A stretch of 40,379 nucleotides of DNA from contig JADLKP010000003.1 of assembly GCA_016838945.1 (NCBI GenBank), positions 1-40,379 of the forward strand, written 5' to 3'. The notes beneath the pieces were generated by a model. The model was not told where the DNA came from. It did not search any database and saw only the letters and a program-made list of their open reading frames with translations. Numbering within the stretch: position 1 is the first letter of the stretch; each line of letters starts with the position of its first letter. Made by a program: the position numbers and the translations under genes. The stretch is from Methanobrevibacter sp. (GTDB lineage Archaea > Methanobacteriota > Methanobacteria > Methanobacteriales > Methanobacteriaceae). Shown here one piece after another: positions 7,650 through 17,061 of the stretch.

Positions 7650-9368
7650 TTAAAGTGAAGTTAACTGAACGAATGCATCCTTGTCATTGGAAACATAGTT
7701 TCTGATGGATGTGCTGTTTCTATCCTCAAATACTATCCGCCCATCTTTTTCTCCATAAGTGAAATCAATACTTCCCTTCTCTACATCATCATAATCGAAA
7801 GTGCAAATCACATTTCCATCATATAAGATTGAATAGCTTGAGTTGTATTTGAAGTTTCCAACTGAAGACAAAATGGATTCGTTATCCAAAGTCAAGTTGA
7901 AGAAAGTGGCATTTTTGGATCTAGGACTAATGCTGAATTCCACAAATCCTTCCAATTCGTCACTTAGATTATTGAATTGAATATTGTGCTTGACTACTGA
8001 TCTTTGGAATATTTCAGCAATACGGCTGTTTGGTATGACTTCACGTTCATCCAAACCTAAACTTTGTCTAGCTTTTGACGGCAACCTGAAGGTATCTGCA
8101 GAATCCCCTTCTCTTGTGGAATTTACATAATACTGCCTGCCATCAATGATCATCGTATCATTCTCAGACATTTCCAATGTGCTTAATGCATCCTGAGGAA
8201 TCCTTAATATGTCTGTCTCATTTTCAATAGCACTGTCAATGGTATATGGGCCTCTAACTGAAATGGTCTGCTGATTAACGTCAGATGGAGCATAAACAAA
8301 GTTTCTGGAAGTGAGCTCAACTGAGATTCTTCCATCGTTGAAGGTAGCTGCGGATAAGAATGTTGAAAGCATTAGAATCAGAATCAATCCTGAAACGATC
8401 ACTGGGAAATGCATCTTTACAAAGGACTGCAAAGAGGTCCGTGTATTGCTTTTCCTTAGGATAGGTATTGATCTTTTAATGATTTTGACTATGTAGAGAA
8501 TTGTCAGCACAACTCCGACAAAGGCTACAAAGACAGATATCAGCAATGGTATGAATGGCACAAAGAATATCATGAAAAGACCTAAGATGATAAGGGACAA
8601 TCCCATAATGGCCATTCTGATATAGTTTCCTAATGTGTCCATCATTGTAACACGGCCGTAATCCACTGCCCTGTCGATGATGGTTCTGACCACTTCATTC
8701 GCCATTTTGTTTAAATCGGCAAGAGGAGACATGTCATGTGAAATATCTCCAATATCAACTTCCAAAATGCTTATGCCATGAACATCAGCATCAAGTACGA
8801 TACCAACATCCACACCATAATCCTTTTCAAATTTAATCTTATTCAATGCAGAACGTTTACCAGCAAATTGACCGCTTAAAGGCTGTTCATAATTAAGCTC
8901 AGGGAAGAAGAAACTTAAAAGAGGCTTTGCTGTAAGCTCTGTTACACGTCCGCTTTCCCTTGCAAATTTGGTTTTTGTTATATCAGTCTTATCCTCTAAA
9001 ATCGGCCTGATGATCTTATCTATTTTGCTTGATGTGAAATTTGAAATGTCTGCATCGATAAATGCTACAATGTCTCCATGGGAATTCTTGAATCCTGTCT
9101 TGATTGCTGAACCCTTACCTTCATTGGTAATATGGCTGATTACAGTAGCTCCTGCTCCTTCTGCCTCTTCTACAGTCCTATCACTGGACCCATCATCAAC
9201 TACTATCACCTCATCGACATAATCGAGCTTGCGCGCAACACTTACAACCTGAGCAACAGTAGCTTCCTCATTAAATGCAGGAATAACAATGGAAACTGAT
9301 TTTTTAGGATCTTTAGTTGATTTGATTGATGCAAGTAAAAATACTAAAATCACCATTAGCCAAGACAA
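7650..9368 (-). CDS. Membrane glycosyltransferase, glucosyl-3-phosphoglycerate-synthase-like, with extracytoplasmic domain
   Basis: A 572-residue protein. A hydrophobic N-terminus (4-13) precedes a GT-A catalytic domain (about 24-240) with VSIVIPAFNEE, VVDDGSSDRT (Asp58, Asp59) and the metal-binding DAD (105-107). The PLSGQFAGKR segment (163-172) and the DYGVDVGIVLDAD to His211 region resemble glucosyl-3-phosphoglycerate synthases (GT81) more than dolichol-phosphate mannosyltransferases. Membrane helices follow at about 252-272, 274-297 and 321-342, then a beta-rich domain of about 230 residues, probably outside the membrane. The start is a TTG four bases after GAGGTGAAA; the first ATG four codons on has no comparable site. 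Substrate unknown; a lipid-linked sugar donor or surface glycan is plausible. Confidence 0.8.
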   Translation of the reverse strand: MSWLMVILVFLLASIKSTKDPKKSVSIVIPAFNEEATVAQVVSVARKLDYVDEVIVVDDGSSDRTVEEAEGAGATVISHITNEGKGSAIKTGFKNSHGDIVAFIDADISNFTSSKIDKIIRPILEDKTDITKTKFARESGRVTELTAKPLLSFFFPELNYEQPLSGQFAGKRSALNKIKFEKDYGVDVGIVLDADVHGISILEVDIGDISHDMSPLADLNKMANEVVRTIIDRAVDYGRVTMMDTLGNYIRMAIMGLSLIILGLFMIFFVPFIPLLISVFVAFVGVVLTILYIVKIIKRSIPILRKSNTRTSLQSFVKMHFPVIVSGLILILMLSTFLSAATFNDGRISVELTSRNFVYAPSDVNQQTISVRGPYTIDSAIENETDILRIPQDALSTLEMSENDTMIIDGRQYYVNSTREGDSADTFRLPSKARQSLGLDEREVIPNSRIAEIFQRSVVKHNIQFNNLSDELEGFVEFSISPRSKNATFFNLTLDNESILSSVGNFKYNSSYSILYDGNVICTFDYDDVEKGSIDFTYGEKDGRIVFEDRNSTSIRNYVSNDKDAFVQLTSL

Positions 9369-9418
9369 GTTTTCACCTCATTAAAGTTCTCATGGAAATA
9401 TAAAATCAAATATAATTG

Positions 9419-9570
9419 TACAATATTGAATATGTTAACAATTTACAATATAGCTAATAAAGCCAATCATATTTCTACAATATTAAATATGTTAACAAAT
9501 TACAATATAACTAATAAAGCCAATCATATTTCTACAATATTAAATATGTTAACAAATTACAATATAACTA
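9419..9570. repeat. Tandem duplication, 57-bp unit
   Basis: Units containing TACAATATTAAATATGTTAA begin at 9419, 9476 and 9533, the last being partial. The second and third copies are nearly identical and the first has a few substitutions. Confidence 0.93.
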
Positions 9571-9601
9571 TTATGTTTTAAGAATGTATAAATTTTGTTA
9601 T

Positions 9602-9702
9602 ATTATTGCGATATAATCATGAAAAATATAGAGAGTTAAAGAAAAATGAAAATTGAATTATTGCGATATAATCATGAAAAATAGAGGGGGTTAAAGAAAA
9701 AA
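9602..9702. repeat. Tandem duplication, 55-bp unit
   Basis: Two copies sharing ATTGCGATATAATCATGAAA lie 55 bp apart (ATTGCG at 9605 and 9660). They are unrelated in sequence to the 57-bp array just to the left. Confidence 0.9.
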
Positions 9703-9727
9703 TGCAATAGGTCACATGTGAAAATAA

Positions 9728-9778
9728 AAAAGAAAAAATAAGAAAATAAAAAAGTTAGTTATCACATAATGTGATAAC
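9728..9778 (-). terminator. Hairpin plus T-tract terminator of the purine permease gene
   Basis: A perfect 10-bp inverted repeat (arms GTTATCACAT and ATGTGATAAC, one-base spacer, 9758-9778) is followed, in the leftward direction, by TAACTTTTTTATTTTC and further T-runs. It lies 50 bp past the permease stop codon. The near-perfect palindrome could also bind a protein, but position and T-tract favour termination. Confidence 0.65.
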
Positions 9779-9827
9779 AATTGATTTTAACTAAAGTCTT
9801 TGATTTGGGTTAACCCTTAAGTTCTCT

Positions 9828-11165
9828 CTAGAGTCCGAAGAACAGGTATAAGAAGAACACAATAGCCAATACCCAAATTCCCCAACTTATTTCTTTGTAT
9901 TTACCGGTAGCAATGGTTGCAACAGTGTAAGTTACGAATCCCCATGCGATACCAAGGGAAATGGAATAGGTTAAAACCATCATGATAATGGTCATGAATA
10001 CAGATGAAGCTACAACCAAGCTGTCCCATTGCACATCTTTCAATTGCATGATCATCAATACACCGACCATAACAAGAGCAGCTGCGGTTACGGTTGATGT
10101 GAATAATGCAAGAACAGTAGGAGCAAAGAATACAGATAATAAGAATAATATACCAGTTACGATTGCAGCAAGTCCGGTTCTACCGCCAGAACCTACACCA
10201 GTAGCACTTTCCACATATGCAGTTAAGGTACTTGTACCGCAAATGGAACCGATTACTCCACTTAATGCATCTACTAAAAATGCTTTTTCAATACCTTCAA
10301 TTTCACCTTTTTCATCGATGTATCCTGCTTGGTTTGCAATACCGAGCAAGGTACCTGTAGTGTCAAAGAAGGTAACGAATACAAGTGAGAAGAGTATCAT
10401 GATCAAGTTTGGAATATTAGAGAACAGCTCTCCAAATCCAGACAGGAATCCACCAACCAAACTGGTGTCAAAGCTGAATGAAATGAATTCAGTAGGTATG
10501 CTAGGCATAAGTGGGTCTCCAGCACCGAATCCGAATACTGTAAAAATCAAACCTAAAATAGCTGTGATGATCAATCCAAAGAATACAGCACCTGGAACTT
10601 TTTGCACATAGAAAATCAAGGTGATCAAGATACCGATTAATGCAAGAAGTGCAGGAGCGGAAGTCATAGCACCTAAAGTTACGAAAGTGGAAGGGTCAGC
10701 AACGATAATTCCAGCACCTTTTAAACCAAGGAAGGCCAAGAAGAAACCGATAGCTGCACCAATACCCAGTTTCAAGTCAATAGGAATGATGTTAAGAATT
10801 GCTTCCCTTAATCCTGAAATGGTAATGATTAAAAAGATTATACTTGACAATACAACAGCTGCCAAAGCAGCGTTCCAACTGCAGCCCATACCTAAAATGA
10901 TAGTATAGGTGAACAATGCATTTAGCCCCATACCTGGAGCAAGTCCAACAGGCCAGTTAGCAACAAGACCCATTATAATACAAGCAATACCTGATGCAAC
11001 AGCGGTAGCAAAGAAAACACCTGTTGCAGGCATTCCACCGTCAGCAAGCATTGCTGGGTTTACCCCTAAAATATATGCCATAGCGAGGAAGGTTGTTAAA
11101 CCTGCAATAAGCTCAGTTTTGGCATTAGTATTTTTTTCATCCAATTTAAAAAGTTTATTTAACAT
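9828..11165 (-). CDS. Purine (adenine/guanine/hypoxanthine) permease, NCS2 AzgA family
   Basis: An integral membrane protein of 445 residues that imports purine bases, probably by proton symport. The AzgA/PbuG signatures are visible: AMAYILGVNPAMLADGGMP near the N-terminus, GLAPGMGLNALFTYT, the FDTTGTLLGIANQAG segment, and STLTAYVESATGVGSGGRTG, with about twelve or more hydrophobic helices. The start is the ATG after TTGAGGTGTTTT; a TTG 12 bases upstream overlaps that site. It is transcribed alone, with its own terminator and an operator-like dyad near its predicted transcription start. It diverges from tex. Confidence 0.92.
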   Translation of the reverse strand: MLNKLFKLDEKNTNAKTELIAGLTTFLAMAYILGVNPAMLADGGMPATGVFFATAVASGIACIIMGLVANWPVGLAPGMGLNALFTYTIILGMGCSWNAALAAVVLSSIIFLIITISGLREAILNIIPIDLKLGIGAAIGFFLAFLGLKGAGIIVADPSTFVTLGAMTSAPALLALIGILITLIFYVQKVPGAVFFGLIITAILGLIFTVFGFGAGDPLMPSIPTEFISFSFDTSLVGGFLSGFGELFSNIPNLIMILFSLVFVTFFDTTGTLLGIANQAGYIDEKGEIEGIEKAFLVDALSGVIGSICGTSTLTAYVESATGVGSGGRTGLAAIVTGILFLLSVFFAPTVLALFTSTVTAAALVMVGVLMIMQLKDVQWDSLVVASSVFMTIIMMVLTYSISLGIAWGFVTYTVATIATGKYKEISWGIWVLAIVFFLYLFFGL

Positions 11166-11181
11166 AAAACACCTCAAATAT

Positions 11182-11220
11182 GAAAACTAAAATAAACTAA
11201 GTTTTCTTAAATATATATTT
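11182..11220 (-). promoter_or_regulatory. Promoter with operator-like dyad for the purine permease gene
   Basis: In the leftward direction a TATA-like AAATATATAT (11211-11220) is followed by an inverted repeat with arms GAAAACT and AGTTTTC (11182-11188 and 11200-11206, 11-base spacer). The dyad would cover the transcription start, a usual place for a repressor. The A+T background lowers confidence. Confidence 0.35.
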
Positions 11221-11235
11221 AATTAAATTTGCTTA

Positions 11236-11369
11236 TTAAGTTTTTCATAATTTCGTAATAATTAATCTAAAAAATCTTAAGTTTTTCATAATTCTGTAAC
11301 AATAAACCTATAAAAATCAAAAAATTTTAACAATTCTGTAACAATAAACCTATAAAAATCAAAAAATCA
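11236..11369. repeat. Tandem duplication, 41-42-bp unit
   Basis: Three units begin near 11236, 11277 and 11319. The second and third share AATTCTGTAACAATAAACCT; the first is diverged (AATTTCGTAATAATTAATCT). They lie in the 315-bp divergent gap between the permease gene and tex. Apart from the permease promoter, nothing else is seen in that gap. Confidence 0.88.
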
Positions 11370-11480
11370 TATGAAACTTAAATTTAAATAATGAGTCAAA
11401 TAAAAATAACTTAATGAATAAAAAACAATTTAATGAATAAAAAAAAAATAATTTTATGAATGATTACTACAGGTTAAAAA

Positions 11481-13670
11481 ATGATGATAGCAGATACATT
11501 ATCACAGGAACTCAATATAAAAACATCACAAGCTGAAAGCGTTATAAGGCTGATTGATGATGGAAATACAATTCCATTCATTGCAAGATACAGAAAAGAG
11601 GCGACAGGCTCACTTGATGATGAAATTCTTAGAAGATTTGATGCAAGATTGAAATATCTCAGAAACCTTGAAGAGAAAAAGGAGTCAATCTTAAATTCCA
11701 TTGAAGAACAGGGAAAATTGACTGAAGAGCTAAGGAAATCCATTCTTGAAGCCAAGACCCTTGTTGAGCTTGAAGACTTATACAGGCCATATAAGCAAAA
11801 AAGGCGAACCCGTGCAACAATAGCTAAGGAAAAGGGATTGGAAGAACTTGCAAACATTATCCTTGCACAAGATATAGAAGTTCCAATTGAAGAAATAGCT
11901 AAAGACTATGTTACCTCAGACAATGAAGAGATAGATGAGGAATTGAGAGTCAACGATACTGAAGAGGCTATTCAAGGGGCACAGGATATCATAGCTGAGA
12001 TAATATCTGACAATGCAAGTTTCAGATCTCTTATTCGTGAGTTGAGCTATGAAGATGGGAAACTTATCTCTGAAGCAAAGGGCAAGGATGAGGAATCTGT
12101 CTATGACATGTACTATGACTATAGTGAGGAAGTGTCTAAAATAGCAAGCCATAGGATACTTGCAATCAATCGTGGGGAGAAGGAAAAGTTCCTGAAAATA
12201 AAGATAAGCACTCCTGAAGAGGACATAATAGCTTATCTTAGAAGACATGTATTGATTAATAAAGGTGGAAAGCCAACACAACCGATATACAACAAATACA
12301 CTGAAGAGACATTGACCGAAGCGATAGAGGATTCCTATAAAAGACTTATCGCACCAGCTATCGAAAGGGAGTTAAGAAACCAGCTCTTTGAAAAGGCTGA
12401 GGATAAATCCATAAAACTATTTTCTAAAAACCTTGAGCAATTATTGATGCAGGCACCAATCATAAACAAGGTTGTTTTAGGCTGGGACCCTGCTTTCAGA
12501 ACAGGATGCAAACTTGCTGTAGTGGACGAATATGGTAAGGTATTGGAAACTGCACTTGTATTCCCAACAGAACCTCAAAACAAGATATCTGAAACCCGTT
12601 CAACTGTCCGTGACTTGATCTTCAAATATGACATAAATATCATTGCAATCGGAAACGGTACAGCTTCAAGGGAATCAGAAGCTATCGTTGCAGAAATCAT
12701 TAAGGATCTTGATGTCCAATATGTAATCGTCAATGAAGCTGGAGCAAGCGTATACTCTGCAAGTGAACTTGCAAGTGAGGAATTCCCAGATTACAATGTA
12801 GGTGAAAGAAGTGCAATCTCAATTGCAAGACGTCTTCAGGACCCTCTTGCAGAACTAGTGAAGATTGACCCTAAATCCATTGGAGTGGGACAGTACCAAC
12901 ATGACATGAACCAAAAGAAGCTTGGAGAATCACTTGACAATGTTGTTGAAAAATCGGTGAATGAAGTGGGAGTGGATGCTAATACCGCCTCAGTATCACT
13001 TATGGAGCATGTAGCGGGAATAAGTAAAACAGTAGCAAAAAACATTGTAAAGTACCGAGAGGAGAATGGTAGGTTCCACACAAGAGATGAACTTTTAAAG
13101 GTAAACAAACTAGGTCCAAAGGCTTATGAACAATGTGCAGGATTCATGAAGGTTAAAGGTCATAATCCATTGGACAATACAACTGTCCACCCTGAATCAT
13201 ATGATGCAACAATTGCATTTTTAATTTCATTAGGATATTCACTTGAAGACTTGGAAAATAAAAAGATAAAAGAATCCGACCTGGAATTAACGGATGATGA
13301 ATTTAAAAGCCTTGCTCAGGAATTAGAAATTGGGGAAATAACTCTAAAGGACATTGCAAAGGAACTTAAAAAACCTGGACGTGACCCAAGGGATGAAATG
13401 CCTCAACCAATTCTTAGAAAAGATGTTTTGACAATGGAAGACCTAGAAGAGGGAATGGTTTTAAGTGGCACTGTCCGAAATATTGTAGACTTTGGCATAT
13501 TTGTAGATATTGGCGTTCATCAGGACGGTATGGTTCATAAGTCTCAAATAACTGATAGCCAATTCGTTAAACATCCTATGGATTTTGTAAGTGTTGGGGA
13601 CATTATTGATGTCAAAGTACTTGATGTGGACCTTTCCAGATCCAGAATACAATTATCCATGATTATTTAA
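11481..13670 (+). CDS. tex: Tex-type RNA-binding transcription accessory protein
   Basis: A 729-residue homologue of bacterial Tex, related in architecture to eukaryotic Spt6, a nucleic-acid-binding protein linked to transcription. Domains in order: the N-terminal helical Tex region with ARYRKEATGSLDDE (about 35-48) and LYRPYKQKRRT (about 100-110); a YqgF/RNase H-like domain from about 331 (VLGWDPAFRTGCKLAVVD); helix-hairpin-helix repeats (about 500-560, NIVKYREENGRFHTRDELLK); and a C-terminal S1 domain (about 655-729, GTVRNIVDFGIFVDIGVHQ). Full family length. The ATG follows AGGTTAAAAA. The stop codon is only 2 bp from the stop of the convergent glycosyltransferase gene. Tex is mostly bacterial, so ancient transfer is possible. 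Confidence 0.94.
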   Translation: MMIADTLSQELNIKTSQAESVIRLIDDGNTIPFIARYRKEATGSLDDEILRRFDARLKYLRNLEEKKESILNSIEEQGKLTEELRKSILEAKTLVELEDLYRPYKQKRRTRATIAKEKGLEELANIILAQDIEVPIEEIAKDYVTSDNEEIDEELRVNDTEEAIQGAQDIIAEIISDNASFRSLIRELSYEDGKLISEAKGKDEESVYDMYYDYSEEVSKIASHRILAINRGEKEKFLKIKISTPEEDIIAYLRRHVLINKGGKPTQPIYNKYTEETLTEAIEDSYKRLIAPAIERELRNQLFEKAEDKSIKLFSKNLEQLLMQAPIINKVVLGWDPAFRTGCKLAVVDEYGKVLETALVFPTEPQNKISETRSTVRDLIFKYDINIIAIGNGTASRESEAIVAEIIKDLDVQYVIVNEAGASVYSASELASEEFPDYNVGERSAISIARRLQDPLAELVKIDPKSIGVGQYQHDMNQKKLGESLDNVVEKSVNEVGVDANTASVSLMEHVAGISKTVAKNIVKYREENGRFHTRDELLKVNKLGPKAYEQCAGFMKVKGHNPLDNTTVHPESYDATIAFLISLGYSLEDLENKKIKESDLELTDDEFKSLAQELEIGEITLKDIAKELKKPGRDPRDEMPQPILRKDVLTMEDLEEGMVLSGTVRNIVDFGIFVDIGVHQDGMVHKSQITDSQFVKHPMDFVSVGDIIDVKVLDVDLSRSRIQLSMII

Positions 13671-13672
13671 TC

Positions 13673-15400
13673 TCAATTATCAAACAAATGCTTAGATTTT
13701 CTAAGAGGCTCTGTAACTTTCCAACTTGTAGAATTTATAATTTCCTTATTTTTTGCTCTTGATTTAGTTAAAGCCTCTTTTAATTTTATATTTCTCTCTT
13801 TTAGATCGTCATTTTTCCTTTCTAGTCGTCTGTTTTGTCTTTCCAAAGCTTTATTGCGGTCAATCAAGTCTTGGATGCGTGAATACAATTCCTCTCTCAA
13901 TTGATTATATTTTTCAAAAGTAAAAGGAGTGATTATGAAGGAATCATCACTGAATATGAGAATATATTCTTCATTTACCAAGTGATTTACATGATTAAAT
14001 AAAATGGTATCATCTTTAAATCTAATATGATTATTTAAGGCTATTCTATTGGAATCCTCTTCATAAATTAAATTGAAAGCAATTGTAGAATCTTCCTCAA
14101 CCATAGGTATATTAAAGTAAAAATGGTATCTGTAATGCCAATCGATTCCGAATATTCTTCTGACATGGGATTTTTCCAAATCAGTTCCTGCCTTAAAAAC
14201 ATCTTTAGAACCATCTCCATGTGTACGGGTAGCTTCAATGGCTAAAGTATCATAATTACATGAACTGGTAAAGCTTCCATGAACCTTTAAAAATCCATCT
14301 TGAATCATTACATCGTAAAAATATAAATTATGCTTATTCAATTCATTGATGGTAAAATCACCAGTTTTCAAGTTGACAGTTGGTTGGGATAACAATCCAG
14401 AGCCAAACCCATCAACATCAATATAAAAGTCTCTATGATTCTTGATATACATTAAAAAAGACCTTACATAAATCTTTTTAATAATTATCTTATCATTTAT
14501 AACCTCATCATCAATATAAGATAATATTTCATAAAAATACTTCCAAAAATCCTTTATTTCATCTTTTGAGAGGAATTCAGGAAAGTCTGATATATTGTAG
14601 TACCATTGTATGTCATATGCGATAAGGTATTGGATAAAATCTGGTACAAATCCTTCTTTTTCAAGGGAATAATCAATAAGCATTTTAAAATAATCCCTTA
14701 ATCTAGGAACAAAGAATTCCCTTTTGGATTTTGCATTATCAACTGTAGAAGATTCATCCTGTCTTTTTCTATAGAAATATCTGGCTCTGTTTAAAAAAGC
14801 AATTTTTTTCTTATCAAGAAGTATCTTGTTAACAATAATTGAATCTTCACCTGTAACCAAGTTTGTATTGAACCTATAATCCTTAAAGGCTTCCCTTTTA
14901 ATAAAGGATGAATTGATGGCAAGTTGTGGATATTTTGGACTCTCCTCCAGGTCCACTATCCTCTCTGTTTTAAACTTATAATTCAATATATGATCTCCCT
15001 GTATTGCATCGAAGTATACCAATGGAATACTTACAATGTCAATTTGCTCCCCATGCTCTAAAAAGTAGTTATAAACTGCACTTAATGTATTGAGAGAAAG
15101 CTTATCATCACTATCCAAGAATGTGATATATTCTGAATCCACATATTCCAAGCCTAAATTACGGGCTGAACCTTGTCCACCATTTTCTTTGCTTATGGCA
15201 ACTATATTATCTGGATACTTTTCCTTATATCTTTGACAAATTTCAAAAGAATTATCTTTGCTTCCATCATCTATCAAAATAAGTTTAACATTTTCACTAA
15301 AGCCTATATCCTGATTTATAATAGACTCTATTGCCACCTCAAGATATTCTTCAGTATTATAAATAGGCATTATAACAGAAAACTTAAAACCACAATCCAT
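13673..15400 (-). CDS. Family 2 glycosyltransferase with middle beta-domain and C-terminal coiled-coil/SWK motif
   Basis: A 575-residue protein. The N-terminal GT-A domain (about 6-230) has FSVIMPIYNTEEYL, LIDDGSKDNS (Asp44, Asp45) and the metal-binding DSDD (96-99). A helical region follows, then a beta-rich domain (about 350-480) closely matched by the middle of the GT2-TagF fusion at 22993 (shared KTG, TIN, SSC and GIDW positions). The end is a basic/acidic coiled coil (about 495-555) and the motif SWKVTEPLRK. It is the last gene of the leftward glycosyltransferase group, 65 bp after the previous gene. It probably adds a sugar to a surface polymer; donor and acceptor are not evident. Confidence 0.87.
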   Translation of the reverse strand: MDCGFKFSVIMPIYNTEEYLEVAIESIINQDIGFSENVKLILIDDGSKDNSFEICQRYKEKYPDNIVAISKENGGQGSARNLGLEYVDSEYITFLDSDDKLSLNTLSAVYNYFLEHGEQIDIVSIPLVYFDAIQGDHILNYKFKTERIVDLEESPKYPQLAINSSFIKREAFKDYRFNTNLVTGEDSIIVNKILLDKKKIAFLNRARYFYRKRQDESSTVDNAKSKREFFVPRLRDYFKMLIDYSLEKEGFVPDFIQYLIAYDIQWYYNISDFPEFLSKDEIKDFWKYFYEILSYIDDEVINDKIIIKKIYVRSFLMYIKNHRDFYIDVDGFGSGLLSQPTVNLKTGDFTINELNKHNLYFYDVMIQDGFLKVHGSFTSSCNYDTLAIEATRTHGDGSKDVFKAGTDLEKSHVRRIFGIDWHYRYHFYFNIPMVEEDSTIAFNLIYEEDSNRIALNNHIRFKDDTILFNHVNHLVNEEYILIFSDDSFIITPFTFEKYNQLREELYSRIQDLIDRNKALERQNRRLERKNDDLKERNIKLKEALTKSRAKNKEIINSTSWKVTEPLRKSKHLFDN

Positions 15401-15465
15401 ATTAACACATCTTTAATTAAAATTTTTTTATAATTTTTAACTTTAAATGATTTTATAATTCTTTT

Positions 15466-16977
15466 TTAAATAATAATTTTAAATGACTTTAATTTGCTAA
15501 TAAGAACCTTAATTTTTTTGCTTGGTTTTTTAGACTTTCTAAATACTTTAGTCAATTTCCAGCTATTGGAATTCAATATTTCACTATTCTTCCTTTTCAG
15601 TTTAGCATTTTCCCTTTTCAATTTATCAATCTGATTATCTTTTGCCTTTGCATCATTTTTAGGCATTATCTGATTCAAGTAATTCACTCTTGACTTTAGA
15701 TAATTGTTTTCCTCTATCAATTCCTCTTCTAAGCTTAGATCTATTGCCTTAACATTGAATTTATCTTCAATTATCTTATGCAATGTCTCTTTGGTAGATT
15801 TATAATCATCAATATAGGACTTGTATTTTATATCAAGGTTATCCAAAACACTATTCTCTTCACAAATAGCCCAGATGTCATTGCCGCTTCCCAAATAATC
15901 GGAATATTTGGAAGGGAGAAATGGATTTTTTTCAAAATAGCTTTTAGTTAATGAATCATTTACAATCAAGACATCTAATTTTGTAGTAATGTTTAAGAAT
16001 TCAAAAAGCGGAACCTTATCATTAATTATTATGTCTTTGTGAATATCCAAATTTTTAATGACATTTTTTAGGTTTCCACCGTCTTCATCATCTGATATGA
16101 ATAAATGAAGCTTTACTTTATGTTTTAAATCATCATCTAAAGATTCCATAGAATAGAATAAGGTTTCAAAGTTTCTCTTGGCTAGATAAGTGCCAAAATA
16201 ACCTAGATTAATGCATTCATCATCAACTTCATAGTCTGTTTCCTTTATATGATAATACTCTTCAGATAGGGTAGGATGGATTTTTATTTCGGACTTTTCC
16301 AAAACAAAACCCTCAATGTCATAAGGAAAGCCTGACAACATGATTTCTTGCTGATTTGGATTTGTAAAGATTATCTTATCTGCAAAAAGGTAAGCCAAAT
16401 ATTCTGCAATGAAATAAACGGTTTCTCCTTTTTTAATTAAGGGAAAATTTTTATTGTTGGCTTCATTCAACTCTTGGATTTTGCTATTTACTTGATTTAA
16501 GAATTCCTCATTTTTATAATGGTAAGACTCAGATTTTCCCCTTCTCTTGTTTTCAAGATTTACACGGATAGGATCTGAAAATTCGGCAATCCAAGTGGTT
16601 TCTGGGTGATTCATCTTATATTCGAATGCTAAAAAATGATTGGTTGTAGGGAAGCAGCGGGTTTTTAATGTTTTATATTCCTTATTTAAAGAGTCAATAG
16701 CTTTCATTCCATCTTTTCTAAACTTCTCCGAATTGTCTACAGAATCTGAATAGGGATTCATGTCAATGATGATTCTATTGTCTATCAAATCCTCTAAGAC
16801 TTGATTGAATTCTTCATCCAAGGCTCCTTTAAACTGTCCTTGGACTAAATCTATATCTTTTTTATCATTTAGTATTCTTTTGGCAAATACAATTCCACTT
16901 GTACTGGTTACAGGTGGAAACTTGGCAGCTATGACCAAATCCTCTGCACCTTTTTTATTTTCATCCTTTTTACTCAT
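15466..16977 (-). CDS. GT-B (family 4-like) glycosyltransferase with C-terminal coiled coil/SWK motif
   Basis: A 503-residue protein. The first part (VIAAKFPPVTSTSGIVFAKR) resembles the N-domain of GT4 enzymes, and the central INLGYFGTYLAKRNFETLFY marks the start of the C-domain, where GT4 proteins bind the sugar nucleotide. The C-domain is divergent and the usual Glu-x7-Glu motif is not obvious, so the family call is tentative. A coiled coil (about 430-467) leads to SWKLTKVFRK and a basic hydrophobic tail that may touch the membrane. The start is the ATG after CAGGGGTTTT; a TTG 15 bases upstream overlaps that site. Third of four leftward genes. Confidence 0.75.
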   Translation of the reverse strand: MSKKDENKKGAEDLVIAAKFPPVTSTSGIVFAKRILNDKKDIDLVQGQFKGALDEEFNQVLEDLIDNRIIIDMNPYSDSVDNSEKFRKDGMKAIDSLNKEYKTLKTRCFPTTNHFLAFEYKMNHPETTWIAEFSDPIRVNLENKRRGKSESYHYKNEEFLNQVNSKIQELNEANNKNFPLIKKGETVYFIAEYLAYLFADKIIFTNPNQQEIMLSGFPYDIEGFVLEKSEIKIHPTLSEEYYHIKETDYEVDDECINLGYFGTYLAKRNFETLFYSMESLDDDLKHKVKLHLFISDDEDGGNLKNVIKNLDIHKDIIINDKVPLFEFLNITTKLDVLIVNDSLTKSYFEKNPFLPSKYSDYLGSGNDIWAICEENSVLDNLDIKYKSYIDDYKSTKETLHKIIEDKFNVKAIDLSLEEELIEENNYLKSRVNYLNQIMPKNDAKAKDNQIDKLKRENAKLKRKNSEILNSNSWKLTKVFRKSKKPSKKIKVLISKLKSFKIII

Positions 16978-17061
16978 AAAACCCCTGTCCAAATAAATAC
17001 TTATAATTATTCTTCATTCTTTCTAGCTAAATTATCACTTCTATCTTTTAATGAAAATGAT

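Larger units (their letters stand above)
9369..9827. other. 459-bp intergenic region with two tandem arrays and a terminator
   Basis: No gene was found here. It contains a 57-bp tandem repeat (9419-9570), a 55-bp tandem repeat (9602-9702) and the permease terminator (9728-9778). It is also the promoter region of the leftward glycosyltransferase gene, but no single TATA box stands out because of the repeats. Confidence 0.7.

Noticed and set aside
9982..11190. Rightward open frames of 209, 95 and 93 codons
   Set aside because: All lie antisense to the purine permease gene and read as low-complexity Pro/Ala/Ile/Asn-rich shadows.
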